Counted from the stretch's first letter, positions 1 to 7,182 are shown. The stretch is 12,257 nt of DNA from JAJFFW01 sp039187035 (GCA_039187035.1 JBCCZS010000088.1:1-12257); one strand, 5' to 3'. Program-made: numbers and translations. Notes: generated from the sequence alone by a model not told the origin.

Positions 1-2787
1 CCCGCCACCGGCCTCGCCCTCGCCGGCGCCGCCCGCACGGTCGAAGAGCCCGCCCTGGGCGCTCGCCCGCCCCTCAAAAACAGCCGCGGCGTATTTTTGG
101 AGAATGTCGGCGCTCGCAAACGCCGCCGCCCGCGACGGCGCCAACCCGTCGAACGCGCCCGCCCGCGCAAGATTTTCAAGGGCGCGTTTGCCGACCTGAC
201 GGAGATCCACCCGCTCGGCGAAATCAAATAAATCGCCGAACGGGCCCCCGCGCCGCCGCTCGGCGACGATCGCCTCCATCGCCGCCTCGCCGACATTTTT
301 GACGGCCGACAGTCCGTACACGACTGCGCCGCCGTCGACGGAAAAATCCGCCGCCGAATGATTGACGTGCGGCGGCGCGACGCGAACGCCGGAACGCGCC
401 GCCTCGTTGACGAAAACGGAGAGCTTGTCCGTGTTCACCCGATCGAGCGACATCGAGGCGGCCAGAAAGGCCGCCGGGTGATTGGCCTTCAGATAGGCGG
501 TTTGATAGGCGATCAGCGCGTATGCGGCGGCGTGGGACTTATTAAACCCGTACCCGGCGAACTTCTGAACGAGATCAAAAATCGAGGACGCTTTCGCCGC
601 GTCGACGCCCCGCTCCACGGCGCCGTCGACGAACCGACGACGCTGGCGGTCCATTTCCTCTTTCTTCTTTTTGCCCATGGCGCGCCGCAAGAGGTCGGCC
701 TCGCCGAGCGAATAGCCGGACAAGATCTGGGCGATCTGCATCACCTGTTCCTGGTAGATGATGACCCCGTAGGTTTCCTCCAGAACCCCCTGAAGCTTCG
801 GGTGCAGATAATCCGGACGCTCGCGCCCTTGTTTTCGCTCGACGTAGGTGGGGATGTTTTCCATCGGCCCCGGCCGGTAGAGCGAGACGAGCGCGATAAT
901 GTCTTCCAAACTATCCGGCTTCATCGCCCGTAACGTGGCGCGCATGCCGGCGCTCTCAAGTTGAAAAACGCCGACCGCCGCTCCGTCCCCGAGCATTGAA
1001 AAAGTCGGCGCGTCGTGGAGAGGAATTTTCGCCGCCGAAAGATCGCCGCCGGCGTCGCGGATGAAGCCGAAGGCTTTTTCAATGACGGTCAGGGTCTTAA
1101 GTCCGAGAAAGTCGAACTTCACGAGCCCCGCGGGCTCGACCCACTTCATATTGAATTGGGTCGCCGGCATTTGCGCGCGCGGGTCGCGGTATAAAGGCGT
1201 AATCTCCTGGAGCGGACGGTCGCCGATGACGACGCCGGCCGCGTGCGTCGAGGCGTGCCGATAAAGCCCTTCAAGCTTCAACGCCTTTTCGATAAGCGCA
1301 GCGACGGCGGGATCGCGGTCGCGCTCCTCGCGCAGTTTCGGCTCGCTCGCCACCGCCTCGCCGAGCGTCGTCGGATCGGCCGGATTGTTCGGCACCAATT
1401 TGCACAACCGGTCGACCTGCCCGAACGGCATGCCGAGAACGCGCCCCACGTCGCGCAGAACGGCCCGCGCCTGCAGCTTTCCGAAGGTGATAATCTGCGC
1501 GACGCGGTCCGCGCCATATCGATCGCGCACATAGCGAATGACCTCGTCTCGCCGATCCTGGCAAAAGTCGATGTCGAAGTCCGGCATCGACACCCGCTCC
1601 GGGTTCAAAAACCGTTCGAACAACAAGCCGAAACGCAACGGATCGAGGTCGGTGATCGTCAGCGACCACGCCACCAACGACCCCGCGCCCGACCCCCGCC
1701 CGGGGCCGACCGGAACGCCGTGCGCCTTGGCCCATTTGATAAAGTCCGCGACGATCAGAAAATAACCGGGAAAGCCCATCCGGTTGATGATCTCAAGCTC
1801 TGTATCCAGACGTTTCCAGTAGGTCTCGACCGGTTGCGCGGGGGCGACCTCTTCAAGCCGGGCGGCGAGCCCCGCGCGCGCCTGATCGGCCAGCTCGCGC
1901 ACCTCGCTCTCCGCGCCGTCGGCCGGCGTTTGGGCCCCGTCGCTCGACGGCGCGGTAAAGAGCGGCAAAATGGGCGGGTGCGTGCGCGGACGAAACGCGC
2001 ATCGCCGTACGATTTCGCTTGTGGCCTCGACCGCCTCGGGCAAGTCCGCGAACAAAGCCGCCATCTCCTCGCCGGAGTTAAAGTAGTGGTCCGGCGTGAC
2101 GCGGCGACGGTCATCTTGGTGGATATAGGCGCCGTCGGCGATGCAAAGCAGCGCTTCGTGCGCCTCGAAGTCGTCGGGGCTCGGGAAAAACGGCTCGTTC
2201 GTCGCCGCGACCGGGGCTCCCTTCGCGTAGGCGAGTTCGGTAAGCGCCCGTTCTTGCGACGTCTCGTTGCGCGCAGGATGGCGCTGCAACTCCACATAGA
2301 GCCGACCCGGAAAAAGCGCCGCCGCATCGCCCGGCCGCCCCGCCCGCAAAAGCCGGTCAAGCGGTCCGTCATGGCCGCCCGTCAGGCAAATTAGCCCGTC
2401 CGCGGCGCCGTCGAGCCACGACAAATCCGCCGCCGCTTCGTTCTCCCGTCGCGATTCCAGGAACGCGCGGCTCGAGAGCGCCATCAGATTGCGGTAGCCG
2501 ACCTCGTTCTGGGCCAAAAATACCAGAGACGCCGCGCGCTCGTCGCGGCTCTCGATCTCAGCGAGCCGCGGGTCGTCGACCGCTTGCTGGAGCCCGGTTA
2601 CGGATTGAACGCCGCCGGCGCTCAACACCTCCGACGCCTCAAGCGCGCCGAACAGATTGTTCGTATCCGTCACCGCGACGGCCGGCATGTCCGCGTTCAC
2701 GCACAAGTCCAACAAAGCCGCGACGGGGATCGCCCCTTCCGACAACGAATAAGCCGAATGCACGTGCAGATGGACGAAAGGCGACAT
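1..2787 (-). CDS. dnaE: DNA polymerase III subunit alpha, replicative type (3' end outside window)
   Basis: Catalytic subunit of the replicative DNA polymerase III holoenzyme; 929 residues are visible of a protein usually near 1150. Reading the minus strand from ATG at 2787, the PHP domain opens with FVHLHVHSAYSLSEGAI (residues 4-20) and AVTDTNNLFGALE. The polymerase palm holds GPGRGSGAGSLVAWS and MPDFDIDF with D403 and D405. VKFDFLGLKTL supplies D559. These match the three metal-binding aspartates of E. coli DnaE (401, 403, 555). Later motifs are VFQLESAGMR, YRPGPMENIP, MGKKKKEEMDRQR and GYGFNKSHAAAYALIAYQTA. The helix-hairpin-helix region begins near residue 880; the OB fold and tau-binding end lie outside the window. 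The start is supported by GAGGGG six bases upstream. The PHP opening and full domain order indicate DnaE1 rather than the mutagenesis-linked DnaE2. It lies 66 bases downstream of a small SOS-box gene on the same strand and may be partly co-transcribed with it. Confidence 0.98.
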   Translation of the reverse strand, partial: MSPFVHLHVHSAYSLSEGAIPVAALLDLCVNADMPAVAVTDTNNLFGALEASEVLSAGGVQSVTGLQQAVDDPRLAEIESRDERAASLVFLAQNEVGYRNLMALSSRAFLESRRENEAAADLSWLDGAADGLICLTGGHDGPLDRLLRAGRPGDAAALFPGRLYVELQRHPARNETSQERALTELAYAKGAPVAATNEPFFPSPDDFEAHEALLCIADGAYIHQDDRRRVTPDHYFNSGEEMAALFADLPEAVEATSEIVRRCAFRPRTHPPILPLFTAPSSDGAQTPADGAESEVRELADQARAGLAARLEEVAPAQPVETYWKRLDTELEIINRMGFPGYFLIVADFIKWAKAHGVPVGPGRGSGAGSLVAWSLTITDLDPLRFGLLFERFLNPERVSMPDFDIDFCQDRRDEVIRYVRDRYGADRVAQIITFGKLQARAVLRDVGRVLGMPFGQVDRLCKLVPNNPADPTTLGEAVASEPKLREERDRDPAVAALIEKALKLEGLYRHASTHAAGVVIGDRPLQEITPLYRDPRAQMPATQFNMKWVEPAGLVKFDFLGLKTLTVIEKAFGFIRDAGGDLSAAKIPLHDAPTFSMLGDGAAVGVFQLESAGMRATLRAMKPDSLEDIIALVSLYRPGPMENIPTYVERKQGRERPDYLHPKLQGVLEETYGVIIYQEQVMQIAQILSGYSLGEADLLRRAMGKKKKEEMDRQRRRFVDGAVERGVDAAKASSIFDLVQKFAGYGFNKSHAAAYALIAYQTAYLKANHPAAFLAASMSLDRVNTDKLSVFVNEAARSGVRVAPPHVNHSAADFSVDGGAVVYGLSAVKNVGEAAMEAIVAERRRGGPFGDLFDFAERVDLRQVGKRALENLARAGAFDGLAPSRAAAFASADILQKYAAAVFEGRASAQGGLFDRAGGAGEGEAGGG

Positions 2788-2853
2788 CGCCGACCCCTCA
2801 AACCGCCCGGACCGATCCGGACTTAACAATGGAACGATCAAAAATTCCGCCGG

Positions 2854-2961
2854 TCAGGCGCCGAGAAGCGCGCCCCACCACTGGGCGGAACAAGCAACAA
2901 TCAGCACTACGCCGAGTCCGACGACGTCCTGCAACCGCTCTCCGGCACGGGTTTTCAACAT
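2854..2961 (-). CDS. 35-residue single-span membrane peptide, probable SOS-induced SidA-like division inhibitor
   Basis: A small gene. The minus strand reads ATG at 2961 to TGA at 2854, beginning MLKTRAGERLQDVVGLGVVL and ending QWWGALLGA. The first nine residues carry K3, R5 and R9. Residues 13-35 form one hydrophobic helix with a WW pair near the outer end, which by the positive-inside rule predicts a cytoplasmic N-terminus. The start has an almost perfect ribosome binding site (AGAGGAGGT, GGAGG five bases before ATG). A GAAC-N7-GAAC LexA operator begins 18 bases before the start codon. Known: Caulobacter SidA is a LexA-controlled inner-membrane peptide of 29 residues that blocks division through FtsW and FtsN. 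My unverified recollection is that sidA also lies directly upstream of dnaE in Caulobacter. Size, topology, operator and location fit, but I have not aligned the sequences. It could instead be a different SOS peptide. Existence of the gene is more certain than its function. Confidence 0.75.
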   Translation of the reverse strand: MLKTRAGERLQDVVGLGVVLIVACSAQWWGALLGA

Positions 2962-2973
2962 GGCGACCTCCTC

Positions 2974-3000
2974 TTGCATGTTCCACTAATGTTCTATATT
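2974..3000 (+). promoter_or_regulatory. Candidate divergent promoter toward the DUF2520 gene
   Basis: TTGCAT (2974-2979) and TATATT (2995-3000) are separated by exactly the 15-base LexA repeat. The 15-base spacer is shorter than the ideal 17, so the promoter would be weak or regulated. It would leave an untranslated leader of about 120 bases before the start at 3129. If real, LexA would also control the DUF2520 gene. Confidence 0.35.
2980..2994. promoter_or_regulatory. LexA (SOS) operator, alphaproteobacterial GTTC-N7-GTTC type
   Basis: The plus strand reads GTTCCACTAATGTTC, an exact GTTC-N7-GTTC direct repeat, equal to GAACATTAGTGGAAC on the minus strand. This is the established LexA binding form in Alphaproteobacteria. 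It overlaps the possible -10 regions of the minus-strand promoter for the 35-residue peptide gene. It also exactly fills the spacer between the possible -35 and -10 of a plus-strand promoter toward the DUF2520 gene. A further GTTC lies at 3009-3012, but its spacing (14 bases) does not form a second operator. Binding here would be expected to repress at least the small gene until DNA damage. Confidence 0.8.
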
Positions 3001-3019
3001 CTTGTTTTGTTCCGCGCAA
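2993..3019 (-). promoter_or_regulatory. Candidate promoter of the SOS peptide gene
   Basis: On the minus strand TTGCGC (3019-3014) could serve as -35. TATAGA (2998-2993, spacer 15) or TAGAAC (2996-2991, spacer 17) could serve as -10. The LexA repeat overlaps the -10 region, the expected layout for repression. The boxes are assigned by eye and the -35 is weak, but the short AT-rich island stands out in GC-rich DNA. Confidence 0.5.
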
Positions 3020-3128
3020 GGGGTCTTTCGAAGATGACGGTTAATTCACCAAAGCCGGCAGGTCGCGGACGGCCCACTAAAGAGAGGAGTAACGGGACAT
3101 CGCCGGTGAGGTTCGTTAAGGAACGCCG

Positions 3129-3872
3129 ATGCGATATGCGATTTTCGGGACCGGCCGGGTCGGCGGGTCGATGGCGACTTATTTGCGGTCCCTCGGCCAT
3201 GAGGTCGCTGCGATACGGCGAACGACTGACGCAGATACGGCGCGCCGAGCCGTTGACGACGCAGACGTCGTGGCGGCCGCAACGCCCGACGACGTCTTAC
3301 CGTCCTGGGCCGCGCAATGGGTCCCGGTCGCACCCGGAAAGGTCTTCGTTCATTTCGCCGGCGCGGTTGCATTGGCTGGCGTTCGGCGTTTTCACCCGCT
3401 TTACTCTTTTGGTCCTCAACCTCTTGCGCCGGCCGAGGTCGCGCGGGTCGCATTCGCTTGCGAGCCCGACGGCCCGTCGTTCGCCGACGTCTTCCCGGGC
3501 GCAACCAACCCGACGTTCGTCGTCGGATCAGAAGACGCAGCCTATTACCACGCGCTCGCCGTCGTCAGCGGAAACTTGGCCGCCTTCGTATGGAACGAAA
3601 CCGCGCGACGCTTTCGGGCCCGCCTCGACGCGCCTGCCGCAGCGCTGGCCCCTTACTTTCGCAGCCTCGTTGATCGCTTCGAAGAAGCCCCGGAGCATTC
3701 GCTCACGGGACCCGTCGCCCGACAAGATCGGCGCACTGTCGCGCGCAATCTTGCGGCGTTGGCTGACGATCCGGAGCTCGGCGGTCTGTACCGTGCTTTT
3801 TTGGCGGCGGCGTGGCCGGAGTTCGACGGCGATCCCGGCGCCGGCGCCGCGACGGCCGCAGACGAACCGTAG
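3129..3872 (+). CDS. Rossmann-like and DUF2520 domain-containing oxidoreductase-like protein
   Basis: A 247-residue cytoplasmic protein with an N-terminal NAD(P)-binding Rossmann fold, shown by IFGTGRVGG (G7-x-G9-x-x-G12) followed by a second strand near AAIRR (residues 27-31). Further family marks are VHFAGAV (74-80), FHPLYSFG (88-95), SGNLAAFVWNE (147-157) and LTGPVARQD (192-200), the last being typical of the DUF2520 C-terminal helical domain. The architecture resembles pyrroline-5-carboxylate reductase and ketopantoate reductase relatives, but the substrate is unknown. AAGGA lies six bases before ATG 3129 and fixes the start. It is transcribed away from the SOS-box small gene. The 213 bases between it and rplY show no clear gene or terminator. 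The family assignment is good; any specific reaction would be a guess. Confidence 0.88.
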   Translation: MRYAIFGTGRVGGSMATYLRSLGHEVAAIRRTTDADTARRAVDDADVVAAATPDDVLPSWAAQWVPVAPGKVFVHFAGAVALAGVRRFHPLYSFGPQPLAPAEVARVAFACEPDGPSFADVFPGATNPTFVVGSEDAAYYHALAVVSGNLAAFVWNETARRFRARLDAPAAALAPYFRSLVDRFEEAPEHSLTGPVARQDRRTVARNLAALADDPELGGLYRAFLAAAWPEFDGDPGAGAATAADEP

Positions 3873-4085
3873 GCCATCGGCAGAGCCCGGGCAGCAAACG
3901 GCTCGCGCGCCGCCGGAGCGATGCCGGATTCCCCCACCGCGCGCCTTGCTCTCGCAGGGTCTATCGGCTAACGACCCGCGCTTGAGCCGCGCCGGCGGCG
4001 AGCGAAACATGACGAGACTTCGGCAGGCGGTCGTTAAGCGTCGGGCCGGACCGAAATAACCGAACCAAGGCAGGACACCTCAGCG

Positions 4086-4742
4086 ATGGCCGAGAACGAC
4101 GTCGACATATTCGACTGCGAAGTGCGCGAACAGAAAGGCACCGGCGGAGCCCGCGCGGTGCGCCGCGACGGTTGGGTGCCGGCCGTGTTGTACGGGGGCG
4201 ACGATCCCGTCGCCGTTAAGCTGAAACGCAACCAAGTCTTTAAAGCGTTCGACGCGGGGCGAATGAACGCCCGTTTGGCGAAGATCGCCGTGCCGGGCCA
4301 GGACTATCTTCAACCCGTGATCGCGCGCGAAGTGCAGGTCGATCCGGTCATGGGCTTTCCGGTCCACGTCGATCTCATGCGCGTCGACGAGCAAACGCGC
4401 ATCAACGTCGAGGTGGCGGTGCGCTTCGTCAATGAGGACCGCTCGCCGGGCTTGAAGCGCGGCGGCGTATTGAATGTCGTGCGCCACACGGTCGAAGTCT
4501 ACGCGCCGGCGACGGCGATCCCGGAGGCGTTTGAGATCGACGTCGCCGAGGACGATCTCGGCGCGACGATACCGGTCTCGCGGATCGCGATGCCGGAAGG
4601 GGTCGAGCCGACGATCACCGATCGCGACTTTACGGTCGCGACGATTGCGGCCCCGTCGTCGGTGAAATCGGCTGCGCAAGACGTTGACGACGACGCGGTC
4701 GCCGACGCCGAACCGGCCGACGCCGAGCCGGGCGCGGACTAG
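4086..4742 (+). CDS. rplY: 50S ribosomal protein L25, long (TL5/CTC) form
   Basis: A 5S rRNA-binding protein of the large ribosomal subunit. Of the 218 residues, about 1-97 form the L25 RNA-binding barrel, with GTGGARAVRRDGWVPAVLYG (18-37) as the family signature and QPVIAREVQVDPV (76-88). Residues 100-190 form the second TL5/CTC domain found in most bacteria other than Enterobacteria, including GGVLNVVRHTVEVYAP (126-141). The last 20 or so residues are an acidic, Asp/Glu/Ala-rich tail. AGGA about ten bases upstream of ATG 4086 is a modest ribosome binding site. The gene is followed after 230 bases by pth and then ychF, the order usual in Alphaproteobacteria, tying it to translation. Confidence 0.97.
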   Translation: MAENDVDIFDCEVREQKGTGGARAVRRDGWVPAVLYGGDDPVAVKLKRNQVFKAFDAGRMNARLAKIAVPGQDYLQPVIAREVQVDPVMGFPVHVDLMRVDEQTRINVEVAVRFVNEDRSPGLKRGGVLNVVRHTVEVYAPATAIPEAFEIDVAEDDLGATIPVSRIAMPEGVEPTITDRDFTVATIAAPSSVKSAAQDVDDDAVADAEPADAEPGAD

Positions 4743-4754
4743 GTGCTGGGTAGG

Positions 4755-4783
4755 GTCCGTCGCCGCTGAGGCGACCGCCGGAC
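4755..4783 (+). terminator. Possible hairpin after rplY
   Basis: GTCGCC (4759-4764) pairs with GGCGAC (4770-4775) around the loop GCTGA. An outer GTCC/GGAC pairing (4755-4758 with 4780-4783) leaves a four-base bulge. The structure begins 13 bases after the rplY stop codon. No T-run follows, so it is a weak intrinsic terminator at best and could be an attenuator or a 3' end-protecting hairpin. The rest of 4743-4972 shows no gene and no confident promoter. Confidence 0.35.
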
Positions 4784-4972
4784 GTCGACCGGGGGGCCGA
4801 GAAGTAGCCCATAGCGGGCGCGCAAGTCTTAGCGTCGGGGGAATTTCGCCGCGGAGGCGCGTGGCACGGGACGCTCCTATAGCGCGCGCGGCCCGCGTTT
4901 AGATCTGGGGCCGCGCTTCGCCGCGCGATCGGTCGGCGACAAGAGCCTCGCGACCGCGCAAAGGTGATGCGG

Positions 4973-5716
4973 ATGCTGATCATTGCAGGCCTCGGCAATC
5001 CCGGCGATCGCTATGCGCGCAATCGGCACAATGTCGGGTTTATGGCGGCCGACGCCGTCGCGGACGCGCACGCCTTCGGCCCGTCTCGGCGGAAATTCCA
5101 GGCCGACGTGCGCGACGGACGGCTCGGCGGCGCGCGCGCGCTTATCGTCAAGCCGGTGACGTATATGAACGAAAGCGGACAGGCCGTCCGCGCCGCCGCG
5201 CAATTTTACAAAGTCGCGCCGGAAAACGTCGTCGTAATTTATGACGAGATCGATCTGGCGCCGGGCAAAGTCCGCGCGCGAACCGGCGGGGGCCATGCGG
5301 GCCACAACGGCGTGCGCTCGCTTATCGCCCATCTCGGCGCCGGGTTTCGCCGCGTGCGCGTCGGCGTCGGGCGCCCCGGCGACAAGGCGGGCGTGCACGG
5401 CCACGTGCTCGGCGACTTCGCCAAAGCCGACGAGGCGTGGCTGGCGCCGCTCCTTGAGGCCATGGCCGAAGCTGCACCGGCGCTCGTCGACGGAGACGCC
5501 GCGTTCTCCAGCGAATTGGCGCGCGTGCGCACGGCGCACGGGGCCGGCGCCCCGCCGGCGGCTTCGGCGGAAAAGCGACCGCCAAACGCATCGACGCGCG
5601 ACGCCGGCGCCGCGGACGCACGGGAAAAACCGAACGCGGCCCCGGGCGCGCCCGGCAACGCGCCGCGAGGCGCGATCGCAGACGCCTTATCGGCGCTCGT
5701 TAAACGGAAGGAATAG
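4973..5716 (+). CDS. pth: Peptidyl-tRNA hydrolase with Ala/Pro-rich C-terminal extension
   Basis: Cleaves the ester bond of peptidyl-tRNA released from stalled ribosomes, recycling tRNA in the cytoplasm. The protein is 247 residues. Family motifs and catalytic residues are in order: GLGNPG with N9, RHNVGF with H19 (the catalytic base), VTYMNESG with N66, YDEIDLAPGK with D91, and GGGHAGHNGVRSL with N112. These match N10, H20, N68, D93 and N114 of E. coli. The start at 4973 is preferred because AAGG lies eight bases upstream and the protein then begins MLIIAGLGNPG like its relatives; GTG 4964 and ATG 4967 are too close to that site. After about residue 188 comes a tail of roughly 60 residues rich in Ala, Pro and charged residues, beyond the usual length near 190. 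It is probably co-transcribed with ychF, 5 bases downstream. Confidence 0.97.
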   Translation: MLIIAGLGNPGDRYARNRHNVGFMAADAVADAHAFGPSRRKFQADVRDGRLGGARALIVKPVTYMNESGQAVRAAAQFYKVAPENVVVIYDEIDLAPGKVRARTGGGHAGHNGVRSLIAHLGAGFRRVRVGVGRPGDKAGVHGHVLGDFAKADEAWLAPLLEAMAEAAPALVDGDAAFSSELARVRTAHGAGAPPAASAEKRPPNASTRDAGAADAREKPNAAPGAPGNAPRGAIADALSALVKRKE

Positions 5717-5721
5717 TCCGC

Positions 5722-6819
5722 ATGGGATTTAAATGCGGGATTGTGGGTTTGCCCAATGTCGGCAAATCGACCTTGTTCAACGCGTTGACGAAAACGGCCG
5801 CCGCACAGGCGGCCAATTATCCGTTCTGCACCATTGAGCCGAACGTTGGCGACGTCGCCGTCCCCGAGCCGCGCCTGACGCGCCTCGCCGAGATCGCCAA
5901 ATCGGCTGAGATCGTGCCGGCGCGCATGCAGTTCGTGGACATCGCCGGCCTCGTCAAAGGGGCCTCGAACGGCGAAGGCCTCGGCAATCAGTTCCTCGCA
6001 AACATTCGCGAAGTCGATGCGGTGCTTTACGTCCTGCGGTGCTTCGACGACGACGACGTCACCCATGTCGCAGGCTCGGTCGATCCGATTGCGGACTTTG
6101 AGGTCGTCGAAACCGAGCTGATGCTCGCCGATTTGGAAAGCCTGGAGAAGCGTCGCGTCGGGTTGGAGAAAAAAGCGAAGGGCCAAGACAAAGACGCTAA
6201 AGCCGAGATCGTACTCGTCGACAAAGCGCTCGACGTGTTGCGCGAGGGCGCGCCCGCCCGCAAGGCCGACGTCGACGCGGACGACGCAAAAGCCTTCGCC
6301 GCGCTGCAGCTCTTGACGGCCAAGCCCGTCATGTTCGCCGCAAATGTCGACGAAGCCGGCGCGGCGGACGGCAACGCCTATTCGCAAGCCGTCGCCGAGC
6401 GCGCGCGCAAAGAAGGGGCGGCCTGCGTCGTCATCTCCGCCAAAATCGAAGCTGAACTGGCGCAATTGGACGAGGACGAACAAAGCGAGTATCTCGCCGC
6501 GCTCGGGCTCGAAGAGCCCGGCCTCAATCGGCTCATCCGCAACGGATACGCGCTCCTCGGTCTACAGACGTATTTTACGGCCGGACCCAAAGAGGCGCGC
6601 GCCTGGACCGTCCGGGCGGGCGCGACCGCGCCGCAGGCCGCCGGCGTCATCCATACCGACTTTGAACGCGGCTTCATCCGTGCCGAGACGGTCTCGTACG
6701 ACGATTACGTCGCGGCCGGCGGCGAGCAAGGCGCCAAGGAAGCGGGCAAAATGCGCCTCGAGGGCAAAGAGTACCGCGTCGCCGACGGCGACGTCATGCA
6801 TTTCCGCTTCAACGCCTGA
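5722..6819 (+). CDS. ychF: Redox-regulated ATPase YchF (Obg-family, ribosome-binding)
   Basis: A universally conserved P-loop protein of the Obg family that prefers ATP over GTP and binds ribosomes. It is 365 residues, full length for the family. The N-terminal G domain shows GLPNVGKST (G9-T17) as Walker A, FVDIAGLVKGAS (71-82) as G3, and NVDE (208-211) in place of the NKxD found in GTPases, the mark of YchF's changed nucleotide choice. A helical coiled-coil insertion spans about 125-175. The C-terminal TGS domain occupies about 281-364 (LQTYFTAGPKEARAWTV to DGDVMHFRFN). The start is clear: GGAAGGA lies inside the last codons of pth just before ATG 5722, so translation of the two genes is probably coupled. 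Confidence 0.98.
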   Translation: MGFKCGIVGLPNVGKSTLFNALTKTAAAQAANYPFCTIEPNVGDVAVPEPRLTRLAEIAKSAEIVPARMQFVDIAGLVKGASNGEGLGNQFLANIREVDAVLYVLRCFDDDDVTHVAGSVDPIADFEVVETELMLADLESLEKRRVGLEKKAKGQDKDAKAEIVLVDKALDVLREGAPARKADVDADDAKAFAALQLLTAKPVMFAANVDEAGAADGNAYSQAVAERARKEGAACVVISAKIEAELAQLDEDEQSEYLAALGLEEPGLNRLIRNGYALLGLQTYFTAGPKEARAWTVRAGATAPQAAGVIHTDFERGFIRAETVSYDDYVAAGGEQGAKEAGKMRLEGKEYRVADGDVMHFRFNA

Positions 6820-6842
6820 TCGACCGAACGCTGACGGCGGCG

Positions 6843-6868
6843 ACCGGGCCGTCGACGGCGCGCCCGGT
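6843..6868 (+). terminator. Probable hairpin terminator after ychF
   Basis: ACCGGGC (6843-6849) pairs with GCCCGGT (6862-6868), a 7-bp stem with a 12-base loop, starting 24 bases after the ychF stop. The loop region includes part of a second palindrome, GCCGTCGACGGC (6848-6859), so two foldings compete. Only TTAAC follows, not a full T-run, so termination strength is uncertain. Confidence 0.45.
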
Positions 6869-6875
6869 TAACGCG

Positions 6876-6889
6876 CCGGACGCGTCCGG
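6876..6889. repeat. Perfect 14-base palindrome
   Basis: CCGGACGCGTCCGG reads the same on both strands. It sits 7 bases after the first hairpin and may be a second hairpin of the same terminator region or a protein binding site. GC-rich genomes produce such palindromes by chance fairly often. Confidence 0.4.
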
Positions 6890-6983
6890 TTGTCGCACCC
6901 CCGCGTCGGGGCACGCAGCCGACCGGACGAAGCGATCTCGGGAAACGAAATTTCAATCGTTCTCGGCAATCCTCACATCGTTC

Positions 6984-7009
6984 GGAAACCGTCCGTTAAC
7001 GGCGTTTCC
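6984..7009. promoter_or_regulatory. Operator-like inverted repeat upstream of the chemoreceptor gene
   Basis: GGAAAC (6984-6989) and GTTTCC (7004-7009) are inverted copies flanking a perfect inner palindrome CCGTTAACGG (6993-7002), slightly off centre. The element is less GC-rich than its surroundings and lies about 175 bases before ATG 7183. It could bind a dimeric regulator or form a transcript hairpin. No known operator was recognised. Confidence 0.3.
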
Positions 7010-7182
7010 CCCGCGTATGCCGTCGTTCGATCGGCCCCGTTTTCCCGACAGCCGTACGCGTTGCGACGTCCGGTTCGGATCGCGGGGATCGTCACGCGCG
7101 CCGGTTCCCTCTCGCCTTTATTCCGTCGCCGGCTCCACGAGAAGCGCGCCGCGACGCGTCGATTACGTTGAAGGATAGCCAC

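Larger units (their letters stand above)
6820..7182 (+). other. Gene-free intergenic region with several palindromes, between ychF and the chemoreceptor
   Basis: No reading frame here has a ribosome binding site or recognisable product. The left third holds two GC-rich hairpins, one of which may end ychF transcription. The middle holds a 26-base inverted repeat. The right end supplies the chemoreceptor ribosome binding site (AAGGA, 7171-7175). I see no convincing sigma-70, sigma-54 or flagellar-type promoter by eye, and no tRNA. Confidence 0.6.

Noticed and set aside
1243..2394. Long plus-strand open frame (383 codons) opposite dnaE
   Set aside because: It is the antisense of the well-conserved dnaE reading frame. 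Its product is Arg-rich with no recognisable domain, as expected for a shadow frame in GC-rich DNA.
1..2787. dnaE being the SOS-linked dnaE2 (ImuC)
   Set aside because: The PHP opening and conserved polymerase motifs are those of replicative DnaE1, and no imuA or imuB gene is next to it.
2991..3012. Second LexA operator formed with GTTC at 3009-3012
   Set aside because: The spacing between the GTTC units is 14 bases, not 7, so it does not match the operator rule.
2798..3019. Minus-strand 73-codon frame overlapping the small SOS gene
   Set aside because: It is Arg-rich, lacks a ribosome binding site and starts inside the promoter region. The 35-residue frame has the ribosome binding site and a sensible membrane profile.
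2974..4059. Plus-strand frame of 361 codons spanning the SOS operator and the DUF2520 gene
   Set aside because: It overlaps the conserved DUF2520 protein in another frame, has Ser/Arg/Pro-rich low-information sequence and no ribosome binding site.
4964..4972. Earlier starts for pth (GTG 4964, ATG 4967)
   Set aside because: They overlap or nearly abut the AAGG ribosome binding site; ATG 4973 has proper spacing and gives the family N-terminus.
5239..6483. Minus-strand 414-codon frame across pth and ychF
   Set aside because: It is antisense to two strongly conserved genes and has no recognisable domain.
7168..7182. TTG 7168 as start of the chemoreceptor
   Set aside because: The AAGGA ribosome binding site lies just inside it and is spaced seven bases from ATG 7183.
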